DNA of 64,000 nucleotides from JAEWSN01 sp942493335. Its GTDB lineage: Bacteria; Bacillota; Clostridia; DSM-8532. Shown in pieces: positions 8,418 through 17,269 of the stretch. Where the stretch lies: contig OW818693.1 of the NCBI GenBank assembly GCA_942493335.1, positions 4,526,001 to 4,590,000 of the forward strand, read 5' to 3'. Below the pieces are notes generated by a model that did no database searches, had not been told where the DNA came from, and was given only the letters and a program-made list of their open reading frames with translations. The position numbers and the translations under genes are program-made. Position 1 is the first letter of the stretch, and each line of letters opens with the position of its first letter.

Positions 8418-9737
8418 ATGTCCATTGACTTGTCACTTGACCGATACAGGGAGTTGATCCGATCGCGCAGCTTTATCCGGCATTCGGGCAAAGTGACGAA
8501 GGTCGTGGGTCTGACCATCGAGACGGAAGGGCCGCAAACCCATATCGGGGAGCTTTGCCGCATCCACGGCGGGCACATGGGGCGGGACATGCTCGCGGAA
8601 GTCGTCGGCTTCCGCGACAAGGCCGTCCTGATGATGCCGATCGGTGACATGACGGGCATCAGTCCGGGGAACCCTGTCACGGCTACCGGCCATCAGCTGG
8701 AGATCGGTGTGGGTCCGGAACTGCTTGGCCGCGTGCTGGACGGCATGGGCCGTCCCATGGACGGAAAAGGGCCGGTGGGCATCCAGCGGTGGATCCCAGT
8801 CCAGAACATGCCGCCGAATCCGATGACGCGTCCCCGCATCGAGCAGGTCCTGCCGCTGGGCGTCAAATGCCTGGACGGGCTTTTGACGATCGGGAAGGGC
8901 CAGCGCATGGGCATCTTCGCAGGCAGCGGTGTCGGCAAGAGCACGTTGATGGGCATGATCGCCCGGAATACGAAGGCGGACATCAATGTCATCGCGCTGA
9001 TCGGGGAACGCGGCCGTGAGGTGAGGGACTTTCTTGAACGCGATCTCCAGGCGGAGGGGCTTTCCCGTTCCGTCGTCATCATCGCCACCTCGGACCAACC
9101 GGCGCTGGTGCGTCTGAAAGGTGCCCTGACGGCAACCGCCATCGCGGAGTATTTCCGGGATGAAGGCAAGGATGTGCTGCTCCTGATGGACAGTCTCACC
9201 CGTTTCTCCATGGCACAGCGGGAGATCGGACTGGCCATCGGTGAGCCGCCCGTCACCCGCGGGTATACGCCGTCCGTTTACGCCGTCATGCCCAAACTGC
9301 TTGAAAGGGCGGGCACTTCGGCCAAGGGATCCATCACGGGGCTGTATTCGGTCCTGGTGGATGGAGATGACATGAACGAGCCCATCACGGACGCCGCGCG
9401 CGGCATCCTGGACGGACATATCGCCCTGTCGCGACAGCTTGCACATCGCAACCACTATCCCGCCATCGATGTTCTCGGCAGCATCAGCCGCGTCATGTCG
9501 GATATTGTGGACAGCGAGCACAAGCAGGCGGCGAATGCGCTCAGGCGCTCGCTTGCCGTCTATCGCGACGCGGAGGACCTGATCAATGTCGGTGCGTACG
9601 TGAAGGGATCGAATCCGGACATCGACAGGGCGATCGCCCTGATCGGCGGCATCAATTCCTTTCTGGAACAGGGAACTTTCGATCGGTTCACCTTCATCCA
9701 GACCGTGGAGGCGCTCAAGGCATCCGTTTCGACATGA
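8418..9737 (+). CDS. fliI: Flagellum-specific ATPase FliI
   Basis: 439 residues, full length. The Walker A loop is GIFAGSGVGKST (about residues 172-183), Walker B is VLLLMDSLTRF, and the family motif PSVYAVMPKLLERAG is present. FliI is the F1-like hexameric ATPase that unfolds and releases export cargo at the base of the flagellar type III system. It lies between its regulator fliH and the coupling protein fliJ, as in nearly all flagellar operons. Confidence 0.96.
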   Translation: MSIDLSLDRYRELIRSRSFIRHSGKVTKVVGLTIETEGPQTHIGELCRIHGGHMGRDMLAEVVGFRDKAVLMMPIGDMTGISPGNPVTATGHQLEIGVGPELLGRVLDGMGRPMDGKGPVGIQRWIPVQNMPPNPMTRPRIEQVLPLGVKCLDGLLTIGKGQRMGIFAGSGVGKSTLMGMIARNTKADINVIALIGERGREVRDFLERDLQAEGLSRSVVIIATSDQPALVRLKGALTATAIAEYFRDEGKDVLLLMDSLTRFSMAQREIGLAIGEPPVTRGYTPSVYAVMPKLLERAGTSAKGSITGLYSVLVDGDDMNEPITDAARGILDGHIALSRQLAHRNHYPAIDVLGSISRVMSDIVDSEHKQAANALRRSLAVYRDAEDLINVGAYVKGSNPDIDRAIALIGGINSFLEQGTFDRFTFIQTVEALKASVST

Positions 9738-9795
9738 CGCCATGCAGCCGGGAGATGAAACGGCAGGGTTCAACGCATGAAACAGGGGGGAATCC

Positions 9796-10254
9796 ATGGC
9801 CGTCTTCCGTTTTCGTCTCGAGACCCTGCTCAATGTGAAGATACAGCTGGAAAAAAGTGCGAAGAATGAGCTTGGGGTTGCCGTCACGCGCCTCGAGCAT
9901 GAACGTCGGCGACTTGCCGACATCGGCAGGCACCTGGAGGAGCTTGGCGATGAATTTGTTGCGGCTGTGACAGGAAATATCGATTCGGAAAGGATCCGCG
10001 GCATCCGGGCATTCATTGCCGCCACGGAGAATGAAAAGGAACGGCAGAAGCATAAGGTTAAGGAAGCGTCGGATACTGTCGATAAAATAAGGGACAAGGT
10101 GATTGTCCTGATGCAGGAGCGCAAGGTGCTGGAAAAGCTTCGTGAAAAGGAAGTCGAGGCATTCCGGCTGGAGGGTCTGGCGGACGAGCAGCGGTTGAAT
10201 GACGAGTTGGTCACCTACCGCGGCAGGTCCCGGAAAGAAACCGGAACAGCCTGA
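9796..10254 (+). CDS. fliJ: Flagellar export protein FliJ
   Basis: 152 residues, almost wholly charged coiled coil (for example LENVKIQLEKSAKNELGVAV-type heptads early on and KVLEKLREKEVEAFRLEG late). FliJ acts as the central stalk of the FliI hexamer and as an escort for chaperones; sequence conservation is low, so the call leans on length, predicted structure and position after fliI. GGGGGG lies upstream of the ATG. Confidence 0.85.
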   Translation: MAVFRFRLETLLNVKIQLEKSAKNELGVAVTRLEHERRRLADIGRHLEELGDEFVAAVTGNIDSERIRGIRAFIAATENEKERQKHKVKEASDTVDKIRDKVIVLMQERKVLEKLREKEVEAFRLEGLADEQRLNDELVTYRGRSRKETGTA

Positions 10255-10337
10255 GCCCTGGAATATCGTCCGGCCGGGATTTTGAAACCTGGCGGATGCA
10301 CCCACCCTGTCGAGATTGATGGTCCGAGGTAACATGA

Positions 10338-11216
10338 ATGTCAGAATTGAATACACCCCCGAAGGGTGGCTCCGAAACGCAGGGAAGCGGCGGAAAGAAA
10401 AAGGCTGGAGGCCTCATACCAGGTGTGTTGGCGGTCCTCGTAGCCTTGCTGCTGGTGGCCGTGGTGTTTGCGGGAGCCTTTTTCGTCGTCCTGAAGAACG
10501 ACATGTTCGGGCTTGGTGAGCGGTATCGTGCGGAATTTCAAAGCAATCCGATTCTCAGGCTCGCTTTGCCAGCCGCTCCTGCCGGATTCGATGCGAATGC
10601 CCCGCAGAACCTGACGCAGGAAGAACTGCTGAAGAAATATGACGAATACCGGAAACTGGCTGCCGAACTGCAGATGGAACTGGATGCCACCCATTCGACC
10701 CTTTCGGCCATCGAAGCGCAGAGTTTGAGCAAATCAGCGGTCGAGATGGCGCAGTCGACTTCCGAAGCCGCCATCCAGGCGGAACTCGCAAATCTCGCCA
10801 CGCAGAAGGCTGACCTGGAAGCTCTTTCCATCAAACTTGGAGAAATGGCGGCCATGGGCGATACGGCCGGGTTCAAGGCTTATTTTGAAAAACTGGATCC
10901 GGAGACGGCTGCCGTCATCTATGCGAAAATCATTGGCGACCAGGCGCTGGCCGGGCAGGCCAAACAGGCGGCGCGACCCTTCGAACTGATGGACCGCAAA
11001 AAGGCCGCCGAGGTCATGAAGGAACTCTGGAGCAAGGACAAGCCCCTGCTCATTTCCATCGTATCGGCGAACAAGCCGCAAACCCTCGCGGAAATCATGA
11101 AAAACATGGATGCGGCGCTTGCCGCGGACATCACGAAAAGTCTGGCGGATTTCAGGAAATCGGAAGCGGAGGCGAAGACCGCCGCCCTGTCCACAACCGC
11201 CGCGACCACCCCCTGA
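10338..11216 (+). CDS. MotE/YlxF family flagellar protein
   Basis: 292 residues. A membrane helix spans about residues 26-50 (LVALLLVAVVFAGAFFVVL). It is followed by an extracytoplasmic coiled coil (residues 90-170), and a MgtE-like N-domain of helical repeats (AYFEKLDPETAAVIYAKI to about residue 265). This layout matches the MotE/YlxF family encoded between fliJ and fliK in Gram-positive fla/che operons. MotE proteins are thought to be chaperones or scaffolds for the stator. The start ATG at 10338 has GGTCCGAGG upstream; a second ATG at 10334 is out of frame. Confidence 0.75.
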   Translation: MSELNTPPKGGSETQGSGGKKKAGGLIPGVLAVLVALLLVAVVFAGAFFVVLKNDMFGLGERYRAEFQSNPILRLALPAAPAGFDANAPQNLTQEELLKKYDEYRKLAAELQMELDATHSTLSAIEAQSLSKSAVEMAQSTSEAAIQAELANLATQKADLEALSIKLGEMAAMGDTAGFKAYFEKLDPETAAVIYAKIIGDQALAGQAKQAARPFELMDRKKAAEVMKELWSKDKPLLISIVSANKPQTLAEIMKNMDAALAADITKSLADFRKSEAEAKTAALSTTAATTP

Positions 11217-11383
11217 TGCATGCAACGTGCCTGACCGGCAACGGAAAGGGACGAAGCAGATAAAAACAACACGACCGCCCAAACCGAACCGGACGAACCA
11301 GTCCATCCCGACTCAGACAAAGCCCATACGAAGCAACACAGCCCTATCCCAACAATAATCAGACGGGAAACGAGGTGAAACAG

Positions 11384-13174
11384 ATGAGTCAAATTAACCA
11401 GACGAATCAGACGGATTCATCCTCCAACCGACAAGGCAGCCTTTCTGCCATGCTGATGCTCCGTTTTTCAGGAAATCAGGCGGCAGGCGGGGTTGCGAAG
11501 ACGGAACGGCAGGATGGAACCACGGCCAGGACAACCGGCACCGGGACCCATGACGGCTTTGACGCCGTATTGAAGGAACGGATGACGGCCAAGGAAAACA
11601 GCGGTCCGACAACTTCCCTTTCCACCACGGACCGAAAGGACCGTCCGCTGCAGTCAGCGGAACGAGAAACCGGATCCAGGGTGGCACAGAGACGAGCCGA
11701 TGCCGCAAATGCGGACAGGAAGGCGAACACCGCCTCAAGGAACGAAGCCGGCGAGAAAGTGGACGGTCTTGATTCCAACGAGGACCTGACGGCGGAAAAA
11801 GCAAAAATGTCCGATAACAAGACAACCGTCGAAGCAAAGGCTGAATCTGCCGGGACGACCGGAGAAAACACGCAGGAAACCCAGGAATCCCCGTGGGTGG
11901 CGTTGAACCGGATTTTGCAGGCAATGCTCGCATTGGCGGCGGAAATGACGAAGCCCGCTGACAGCCAGGTGGAAACCACACAAGCCTCACCGGAAGGTGC
12001 GGCACAGGGGGACGGCACGGAGACGCCGCCGGTCACGGGCACAACGGTGGAAGCCGGAACGAATGCGGAAGCCTCACAGGCCCTGCTGGACTTGCTTTCG
12101 CAGGCGACCGGCAAAAAAGGGGCGGACTTGTCGGGCGAACTTGGCGGACTGCTCGAGAGCGCCGACGGAGAACCGTCGGAATTTCTCAAGAAGCTGGCAG
12201 ATCTGCTCGAACAGGCAGGTTTCAGCGCAGAGACCCTGAAATCGCTGTCCGTGAAGCTGCATGCAGTTGCAGGCGGTGACGCCATGCTGTTGAAGCTGAA
12301 TGGGATGGCAGAGGAACTCAAACTGAAAATCCATGCCCTGATTTCAACGGAGGAAACCACGCAGGCTACGGCCGGTACTACAGACCCCACCGGTGAAATC
12401 CCCGTGGTGGATGGCTTGGCGGAAACCGCACAGGGACAGACTTCAGCGGAAGAAGGAAACGGCGGCGGAACCAATACGCCGGCAGGTGGCAAGGGAGATG
12501 AAGCCGCCGCCCAAACAGCGGAAGGGACAAACGTTTCGCAGACCGGCACGGCGGCAGCCGCGACGGCGCCCGTATCGGCCACTGCCGCAAACGCGACGGC
12601 CGCAGGGCAGCAGACGGGATTCCAGAACGCCATGGCCGCACATCGCAACCAGCATCAGGAACCGGTGGCGGGGACCGGGCAGACAGGTCGCACCGTCGTC
12701 CCGAGTCCGTTGACCGACCCGGAAACGGGGTTGTCGGTCACAGGGCAGGTGACGGCGAAAGTGTCTGAGCTGACCGGAAATGCACGCCATGAAATGGAAC
12801 TGCAGTTGAAACCGGAAAGTCTTGGAAAAATCAATCTCAAGCTTGTGGAAGAGAAGGGCCAGATTCTGGCCAAATTCACGGCGGAGAGCGAACAGGTCCG
12901 CGCCATCCTCGAAAGCAACATGCAGCTCCTGAAAGACTCGCTCGAAAAAAGCGGGTTGACAGTCCAGCAGTTGAGCGTCTCAGTCGGACAGCAGCCCGGT
13001 CGTGGCAGCCAGGAAGACGGTCGGGACGGAGATTCGGACAACGGACGCGGGAATGCCCATGCCAACAGGGGAATCCGTGTTTCCGCCAATTTCGGCACGC
13101 AAGGTGCGAACCTTTCGGTCCGGATGAAGGACTACCTGAACGGACCGGATTCCACCATCAGCCTCAAGGCCTGA
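11384..13174 (+). CDS. fliK: Flagellar hook-length control protein FliK
   Basis: 596 residues. The first about 460 residues are low-complexity, rich in Thr, Ala, Gly, Glu and Gln with few hydrophobic stretches, as expected of the secreted molecular ruler. The C-terminal Flg_hook domain is recognisable: ARHEMELQLKPESLGKINLK, then EQVRAILESNMQLLKDSLEK and a trailing GLTVQQLSVSVG. FliK is exported during hook growth and switches export specificity through FlhB. ATG 11384 is preferred over the in-frame GTG 11375 because GAGGTG then acts as ribosome site. Confidence 0.85.
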   Translation: MSQINQTNQTDSSSNRQGSLSAMLMLRFSGNQAAGGVAKTERQDGTTARTTGTGTHDGFDAVLKERMTAKENSGPTTSLSTTDRKDRPLQSAERETGSRVAQRRADAANADRKANTASRNEAGEKVDGLDSNEDLTAEKAKMSDNKTTVEAKAESAGTTGENTQETQESPWVALNRILQAMLALAAEMTKPADSQVETTQASPEGAAQGDGTETPPVTGTTVEAGTNAEASQALLDLLSQATGKKGADLSGELGGLLESADGEPSEFLKKLADLLEQAGFSAETLKSLSVKLHAVAGGDAMLLKLNGMAEELKLKIHALISTEETTQATAGTTDPTGEIPVVDGLAETAQGQTSAEEGNGGGTNTPAGGKGDEAAAQTAEGTNVSQTGTAAAATAPVSATAANATAAGQQTGFQNAMAAHRNQHQEPVAGTGQTGRTVVPSPLTDPETGLSVTGQVTAKVSELTGNARHEMELQLKPESLGKINLKLVEEKGQILAKFTAESEQVRAILESNMQLLKDSLEKSGLTVQQLSVSVGQQPGRGSQEDGRDGDSDNGRGNAHANRGIRVSANFGTQGANLSVRMKDYLNGPDSTISLKA

Positions 13175-13187
13175 AAGAAGGATCGAC

Positions 13188-14150
13188 ATGAGTGATGTAT
13201 CATCAGTATCCTCCTCGCAGAAAACCATTGATCAGATCATCTCTGCGAACGAGAAGAACAAAATCGGAAACCGAAACACGGGCGAACTGGGGAAGGACGA
13301 TTTCCTGCAGCTGCTGATCACGCAATTGCAGCATCAGGATCCGATGAACCCCTCGAGCGATCAGGACTTCATCGCCCAGATCGCCCAGTTCAGCTCCCTC
13401 GAGCAGATGAAGAACATGAACACCTCCATCCAGTCCCAGCAGGGTTTTGCCTTGATGGGAAAATTCATTTCAGCCATTGTCACCGATGATGTGACCGGAA
13501 ACCAGCGGGCTGTCAGTGGACAGGTGACTTCCGTCAAAATGGTCGACGGCGTCGTGAAACTGCTGGTCGGCGAGGATGAAGTGGACATCGACAGCATCGC
13601 CCAGGTGTCGGACACAGCGGAAGGCGTGGGCGGTTCGGCGGACATCAGCAAGTACAACACCCTCATCGGACTGATGGGGACTTCCTCGATGGAGGATGCG
13701 GACAAAAAGTCGACGGACATCCAGGGCATCATCTCGAAAATCGCCAAGAAGGCGGACGGCGTGTATGCCACACTCGATGAAGTAACCGTGAAGCCCATCA
13801 TCAACAAGGGCGCGTTCGCCACCGAAACGGAATATCTGACCGCCATGAAGGGCCGCGAGGTCTCTCTGCGCGTGAAGGATTCGCTCACCGGGGCCGATGT
13901 GACCGTGAAGGGAACCCTGCGGGAGTTCGAAACGGCGACGGATGGAAAGACAAGCGTCATTCTCGACGGCGTCGAAGTAGCGGTCAACTCCATACATGCC
14001 ACCCAGCGTGTGGACCTCTTCTCTTCGGAGCAGCTTCTGCTGGCGCAAATCCTGGAAACCCTCCGCAATCCGAAAGGCACGACGGACCCAGCCACGGGAA
14101 CAACGGACGGAACCGGAACGGAGACAACCCCGCCTGCCACAACCCCCTGA
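13188..14150 (+). CDS. flgD: Flagellar hook capping protein FlgD
   Basis: 320 residues. The N-terminal scaffold motif LGKDDFLQLLITQLQHQDPM and then QFSSLEQMKN is diagnostic for FlgD. The protein is longer than usual (about 220-250 residues). The extra length lies in a region at about residues 140-265 that has no obvious FlgD counterpart, plus a Thr/Pro/Gly-rich tail (TTDPATGTTDGTGTETTPP). FlgD caps the growing hook so FlgE can polymerise. ATG follows GAAAGAAGGA, and the next hook gene is downstream. Confidence 0.88.
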   Translation: MSDVSSVSSSQKTIDQIISANEKNKIGNRNTGELGKDDFLQLLITQLQHQDPMNPSSDQDFIAQIAQFSSLEQMKNMNTSIQSQQGFALMGKFISAIVTDDVTGNQRAVSGQVTSVKMVDGVVKLLVGEDEVDIDSIAQVSDTAEGVGGSADISKYNTLIGLMGTSSMEDADKKSTDIQGIISKIAKKADGVYATLDEVTVKPIINKGAFATETEYLTAMKGREVSLRVKDSLTGADVTVKGTLREFETATDGKTSVILDGVEVAVNSIHATQRVDLFSSEQLLLAQILETLRNPKGTTDPATGTTDGTGTETTPPATTP

Positions 14151-14259
14151 ACGTCCGCAGACTGGAACAGGCATCAGCCGGCTTTGGCAGGATAAGGCCG
14201 GAGTGGCGCATTGAACGGATGAAGGACAGGAAAATCAGGGAAAGGAGGAACAAGCGGTC

Positions 14260-14679
14260 ATGGAAGTCAACGGAAACCGTCCCGTCACCAGCATCAACCA
14301 ATTCGTGCAGGGCGCACGGCCGGTGGAACCCGTTCAGGGCAACACATCGGGAAGAACGGTCCAGACTGTCCGGCAGCAGGGTCCGACCTTTGGCGCGGTC
14401 CTGGACGGCGCGGTCTCGCGGCAACGGGAAGTCAAGCTCTCCCGGCATGCCGAGGCAAGGCTTGCGGCCAGAGGGATTCCTTTCGGGGAGGAACAGCGCG
14501 CACGACTGGAGAACGCGGTCGACAAAGCCGCCGGGAAAGGATTGCGGGATACGCTGGTTGTGCTCGACGATGTGGCCATGGTGGTCAATGTCGCGAACCG
14601 GACCGTTGTGACGGCAGTCTCACAGGGCGAAATGAAGGAAAACGTATTCACCAACATCGATGGGGCTGTTTTCGGCTGA
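14260..14679 (+). CDS. Flagellar operon protein, TIGR02530 type
   Basis: 139 residues. The core LSRHAEARLAARGIPFGEEQ, then a long helix and TLVVLDDVAMVVNVANRTVV with a closing NVFTNIDGAV, is the conserved pattern of the small flagellar operon protein that sits between flgD and flgE in Clostridia and some Bacilli. Its biochemical role is not settled; a hook-assembly function is inferred from position. GGAAAGGAGG lies 13 bases before the ATG. Confidence 0.75.
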   Translation: MEVNGNRPVTSINQFVQGARPVEPVQGNTSGRTVQTVRQQGPTFGAVLDGAVSRQREVKLSRHAEARLAARGIPFGEEQRARLENAVDKAAGKGLRDTLVVLDDVAMVVNVANRTVVTAVSQGEMKENVFTNIDGAVFG

Positions 14680-14706
14680 TTGACCGGCACAGCGGTAAAA
14701 TAACAG

Positions 14707-14734
14707 TCAAGCGGTCATTGCAGAATGTCGATAT
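14707..14734 (+). promoter_or_regulatory. Sigma-D-like promoter upstream of flgE
   Basis: TCAA (14707-14710) and GTCGATAT (14727-14734), 16 bp apart, each differ by one base from the sigma-D consensus TAAA and GCCGATAT. The flgE start codon is 88 bases downstream. The gap before flgE, 142 bp, is longer than most in this operon, leaving room for a promoter. Confidence 0.45.
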
Positions 14735-14821
14735 TCATAACGAGTAAGTCAGCCGGACCCCCACGGGAGGCTGCCCGCTCCGGAATGACGGATGGAGCGG
14801 AACTCTAGGAGGTTGAATCAT

Positions 14822-16231
14822 ATGATGATATCCATGAACTCTGCCGTCTCGGGCCTGAGGGCCCACCAGACCCAGATGGACGTCATTGGCAACAACATCG
14901 CCAATGTCAACACCGTCGGGTTCAAAGGCAGCAGAAGCACGTTCCAGGAAATTTTCAGCCAGACCTATCAGGGTGCCGGAGCGCCGGATGCCGCTTCGGG
15001 CCGCGGCGGAACAAATCCCATGCAGGTCGGCCTCGGCATGAGTGTGAGCGCCATCGATGTCGCAATGGGCAGCGGCAGCGTCACCCGCACGGACAGCCCG
15101 ACAGACCTTTCCATCGAGGGAGAGGGATTCTTCACGGTTCGTGCCGGAAGCAGCGGTGCCTATACGTTCACCCGCGCTGGCAATTTCACCATCGATCGCG
15201 TCGGCAACCTGGTGACGGCAGGCGGCGCGAATGTGTACGGCTGGATGAAATACGGCAAGGACGTTGACGGCAACTACGTATTTGACACACAGGAACCGAT
15301 CAAGCCGCTCAACCTGTATGACGACGAGTACAATCTCAGCAAACGCATCATCGCGGCACAGGTGACCTCCAAGGCCATCCTGGGCGGCAATCTGGACGCG
15401 ACGGCCACTGTCAAGGGCACCGGCGCACTCACCTTCACCGACGCCTCCACGGTGGCGCCAGCCGTCGCAGGGGATGGTATTCCCGATGCCGGCGCGGCGA
15501 CCCCGAACTATTCGCCCGACTTCATTGTCCCGATCAATGCCTACGACCAGCTCGGCAATGCCTACAAGGTCAACGTTCAGTACTACAAGAACTTCGTGAC
15601 CGGAACCCCGCCCGTCACCAGCTGGTACTGGCGTGCGGTCGGAGACAGCACGCTGACTGCAACCGCGGCAACGGGGTTCATCGCATTCGATGCGGCCGGC
15701 AAGCTGGTCACCAGCGACATGACCAATTACAACACCAATCCGTCGATCACGCTGACACCGGGCGCAACGGTAGGCACCACGCCTTTTCCGGTGCAGCTCG
15801 ACATGACGAAGCTGACCATGTACGCCGATGACTCCTCCGTGAAGCCTTTGCAGGTGGACGGTTACAAGCCGGGTACCCTGGTCACCTTCAGTGTCGGTTC
15901 GGACGGCATCCTGACCGGCGTGTACGACAACGGCAGGCAACAGCCGCTCGGCCGGATCGGCCTTGCGACCTTCGCCAACCCGGCCGGCCTGCAGAAGGTT
16001 GGAAACAACCTCTTCATGGCCACCTCGAACTCCGGCGAGTTCACCAATGCCGTAACGCCCGGAAGTGACGGATCCGGTTCCATCGTGCCCGGCACGCTGG
16101 AAATGTCGAACGTCGACCTTGCCAAGCAGTTCACGGAGATGATCGTCACCCAGCGTGGTTTCCAGGCGAACAGCCGCGTCATCACGACTTCGGACGAAAT
16201 CCTGCAGGAACTGACAAACCTCAAACGCTGA
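14822..16231 (+). CDS. flgE: Flagellar hook protein FlgE
   Basis: 469 residues. The N terminus MNSAVSGLRAHQTQMDVIGN with NIANVNTVGFK is the rod/hook signature, and the C terminus (VDLAKQFTEMIVTQRGFQAN, then SRVITTSDEILQELTNLKR) is the matching axial helix. In between are the FlaE-type beta domains. FlgE polymerises into the hook joining basal body and filament. ATG 14822 is set by AGGAGG at 14807-14812; the longer in-frame extension has no ribosome site. A possible sigma-D promoter lies upstream. Confidence 0.95.
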   Translation: MMISMNSAVSGLRAHQTQMDVIGNNIANVNTVGFKGSRSTFQEIFSQTYQGAGAPDAASGRGGTNPMQVGLGMSVSAIDVAMGSGSVTRTDSPTDLSIEGEGFFTVRAGSSGAYTFTRAGNFTIDRVGNLVTAGGANVYGWMKYGKDVDGNYVFDTQEPIKPLNLYDDEYNLSKRIIAAQVTSKAILGGNLDATATVKGTGALTFTDASTVAPAVAGDGIPDAGAATPNYSPDFIVPINAYDQLGNAYKVNVQYYKNFVTGTPPVTSWYWRAVGDSTLTATAATGFIAFDAAGKLVTSDMTNYNTNPSITLTPGATVGTTPFPVQLDMTKLTMYADDSSVKPLQVDGYKPGTLVTFSVGSDGILTGVYDNGRQQPLGRIGLATFANPAGLQKVGNNLFMATSNSGEFTNAVTPGSDGSGSIVPGTLEMSNVDLAKQFTEMIVTQRGFQANSRVITTSDEILQELTNLKR

Positions 16232-16240
16232 CCCTGAGGG

Positions 16241-16267
16241 CCCCTGCCGCGTGAATCGCGGCAGGGG
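16241..16267 (+). terminator. GC-rich hairpin after flgE (terminator or attenuator)
   Basis: Perfect 11-bp stem CCCCTGCCGCG / CGCGGCAGGGG with a 5-base loop, ten bases after the flgE stop, followed by TGCCTTTGT. The tail has few Ts, so it is a weak terminator at best. It may protect the 3' end of flgE mRNA or reduce read-through into swrD and fliL. Confidence 0.55.
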
Positions 16268-16311
16268 TGCCTTTGTGCGGCAACGCCGCGGCATTCCGGA
16301 CGGAGGAACCC

Positions 16312-16539
16312 ATGATACAGGTATCCCGGCTCAACAAGACCCCTTTCATCCTCAACTGCGATTGGATCGAAACCGTGGAGGCCACGCCCGACACCGTCAT
16401 CCTGCTCATCAACGGAAAGCGCTATGTCGTTGCGGAGCCGGTTGATGAGATTGTCCGCAGGGTGGTAGAATACAAAAGAATTGCGGGATTCATGGCAAAA
16501 ACCCCTTACGGCGGGCCTGCAAATGCCGATAATGAATAG
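16312..16539 (+). CDS. swrD: SwrD/FlbD family protein
   Basis: 75 residues. The stretch MIQVSRLNKTPFILNCDWIE, TPDTVILLINGKRYVV and a VRRVVEYKR helix match the small FlbD/SwrD family always found between flgE and fliL or motA. In B. subtilis SwrD raises flagellar torque. ATG 16312 has GGAGG upstream; the longer in-frame opening lies across the preceding hairpin and is not used. Confidence 0.85.
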   Translation: MIQVSRLNKTPFILNCDWIETVEATPDTVILLINGKRYVVAEPVDEIVRRVVEYKRIAGFMAKTPYGGPANADNE

Positions 16540-16611
16540 TGAACCGGCTTTTGGCGCGGGTGGGAACCCGTCGGCCGGTCCCGCAAGATCAATCGATACG
16601 AGGTGGAAGTT

Positions 16612-17163
16612 TTGGAAGGAAAAGGTATCTACGTCATCCTGCTCGGCATCATCGCCGTTCTGACACTGAGTGTCGCGGTGCTTGTCATTTTTCTGTTCGT
16701 CACATTCAACAATCCGGCGCCGGCCACCGAAGCGTCCGCTTCCGAATCCTCAACGGCGGAAACCGGCCCGAAGCTTGTTCCCTCCGACCAATTGGTCACA
16801 TACAATCCGTTTGGGACGGAAAAAGAGCCTGAAGCCGTTGCGGTCTATGATTTGCAGCCTTCCGAGCTGCATCCGAACAGTTTCGTCCAGGTCACCATGC
16901 TGATGAAGTACGATGTAGGGGAAAAACGTGCCAAGGAGGCGGAATACAAGGCGCTGATCCAGGAAGAGGCCGCCTCCGAAATCAAGCAGGCCTGTTCGAT
17001 GTATTTCAAGGGACTGACCTATGAGGACTGCAAGTCCCCGGAAGCCATCCCGAAAGCCCAGGACCATCTGAAACAGGAATTCAACCGCATCATCGACGAG
17101 AATGCGGGCGAAAAGATACAGGTCGTCTACAAGGTCATCATCGAGAACATGCTGCCGCAGTAG
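16612..17163 (+). CDS. fliL: Flagellar basal body-associated protein FliL
   Basis: 183 residues. One membrane helix at about residues 7-30 (VILLGIIAVLTLSVAVLVIF) is followed by a linker and the stomatin-like FliL domain (SFVQVTMLMKYDVGEKRAKE). FliL surrounds or supports stator units at the inner membrane. A TTG at 16612 is preferred because GAGGTGG lies five bases upstream; the GTG at 16603 would leave no room for a ribosome site. No motAB pair is found near it in this window. Confidence 0.8.
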   Translation: MEGKGIYVILLGIIAVLTLSVAVLVIFLFVTFNNPAPATEASASESSTAETGPKLVPSDQLVTYNPFGTEKEPEAVAVYDLQPSELHPNSFVQVTMLMKYDVGEKRAKEAEYKALIQEEAASEIKQACSMYFKGLTYEDCKSPEAIPKAQDHLKQEFNRIIDENAGEKIQVVYKVIIENMLPQ

Positions 17164-17269
17164 TCAATGGCAGCGGGACGACGGAAGAAACACGATATTC
17201 GGGATTCGCAGGCTTGAAATCCTGTGCGGCACATATTCCCTTGCGGCTGTGGAAGGAGCGTGATTCGAC

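Noticed and set aside
8433..10214. Long minus-strand open frame opposite fliI and fliJ
   Set aside because: Opposite two clear flagellar genes and low in hydrophobic pattern; shadow frame.
10255..10337. Decayed copy of the palindromic element (ATTTTGAAACCTGGCGGATG)
   Set aside because: Only one half resembles the 21651 element and no complementary arm is found.
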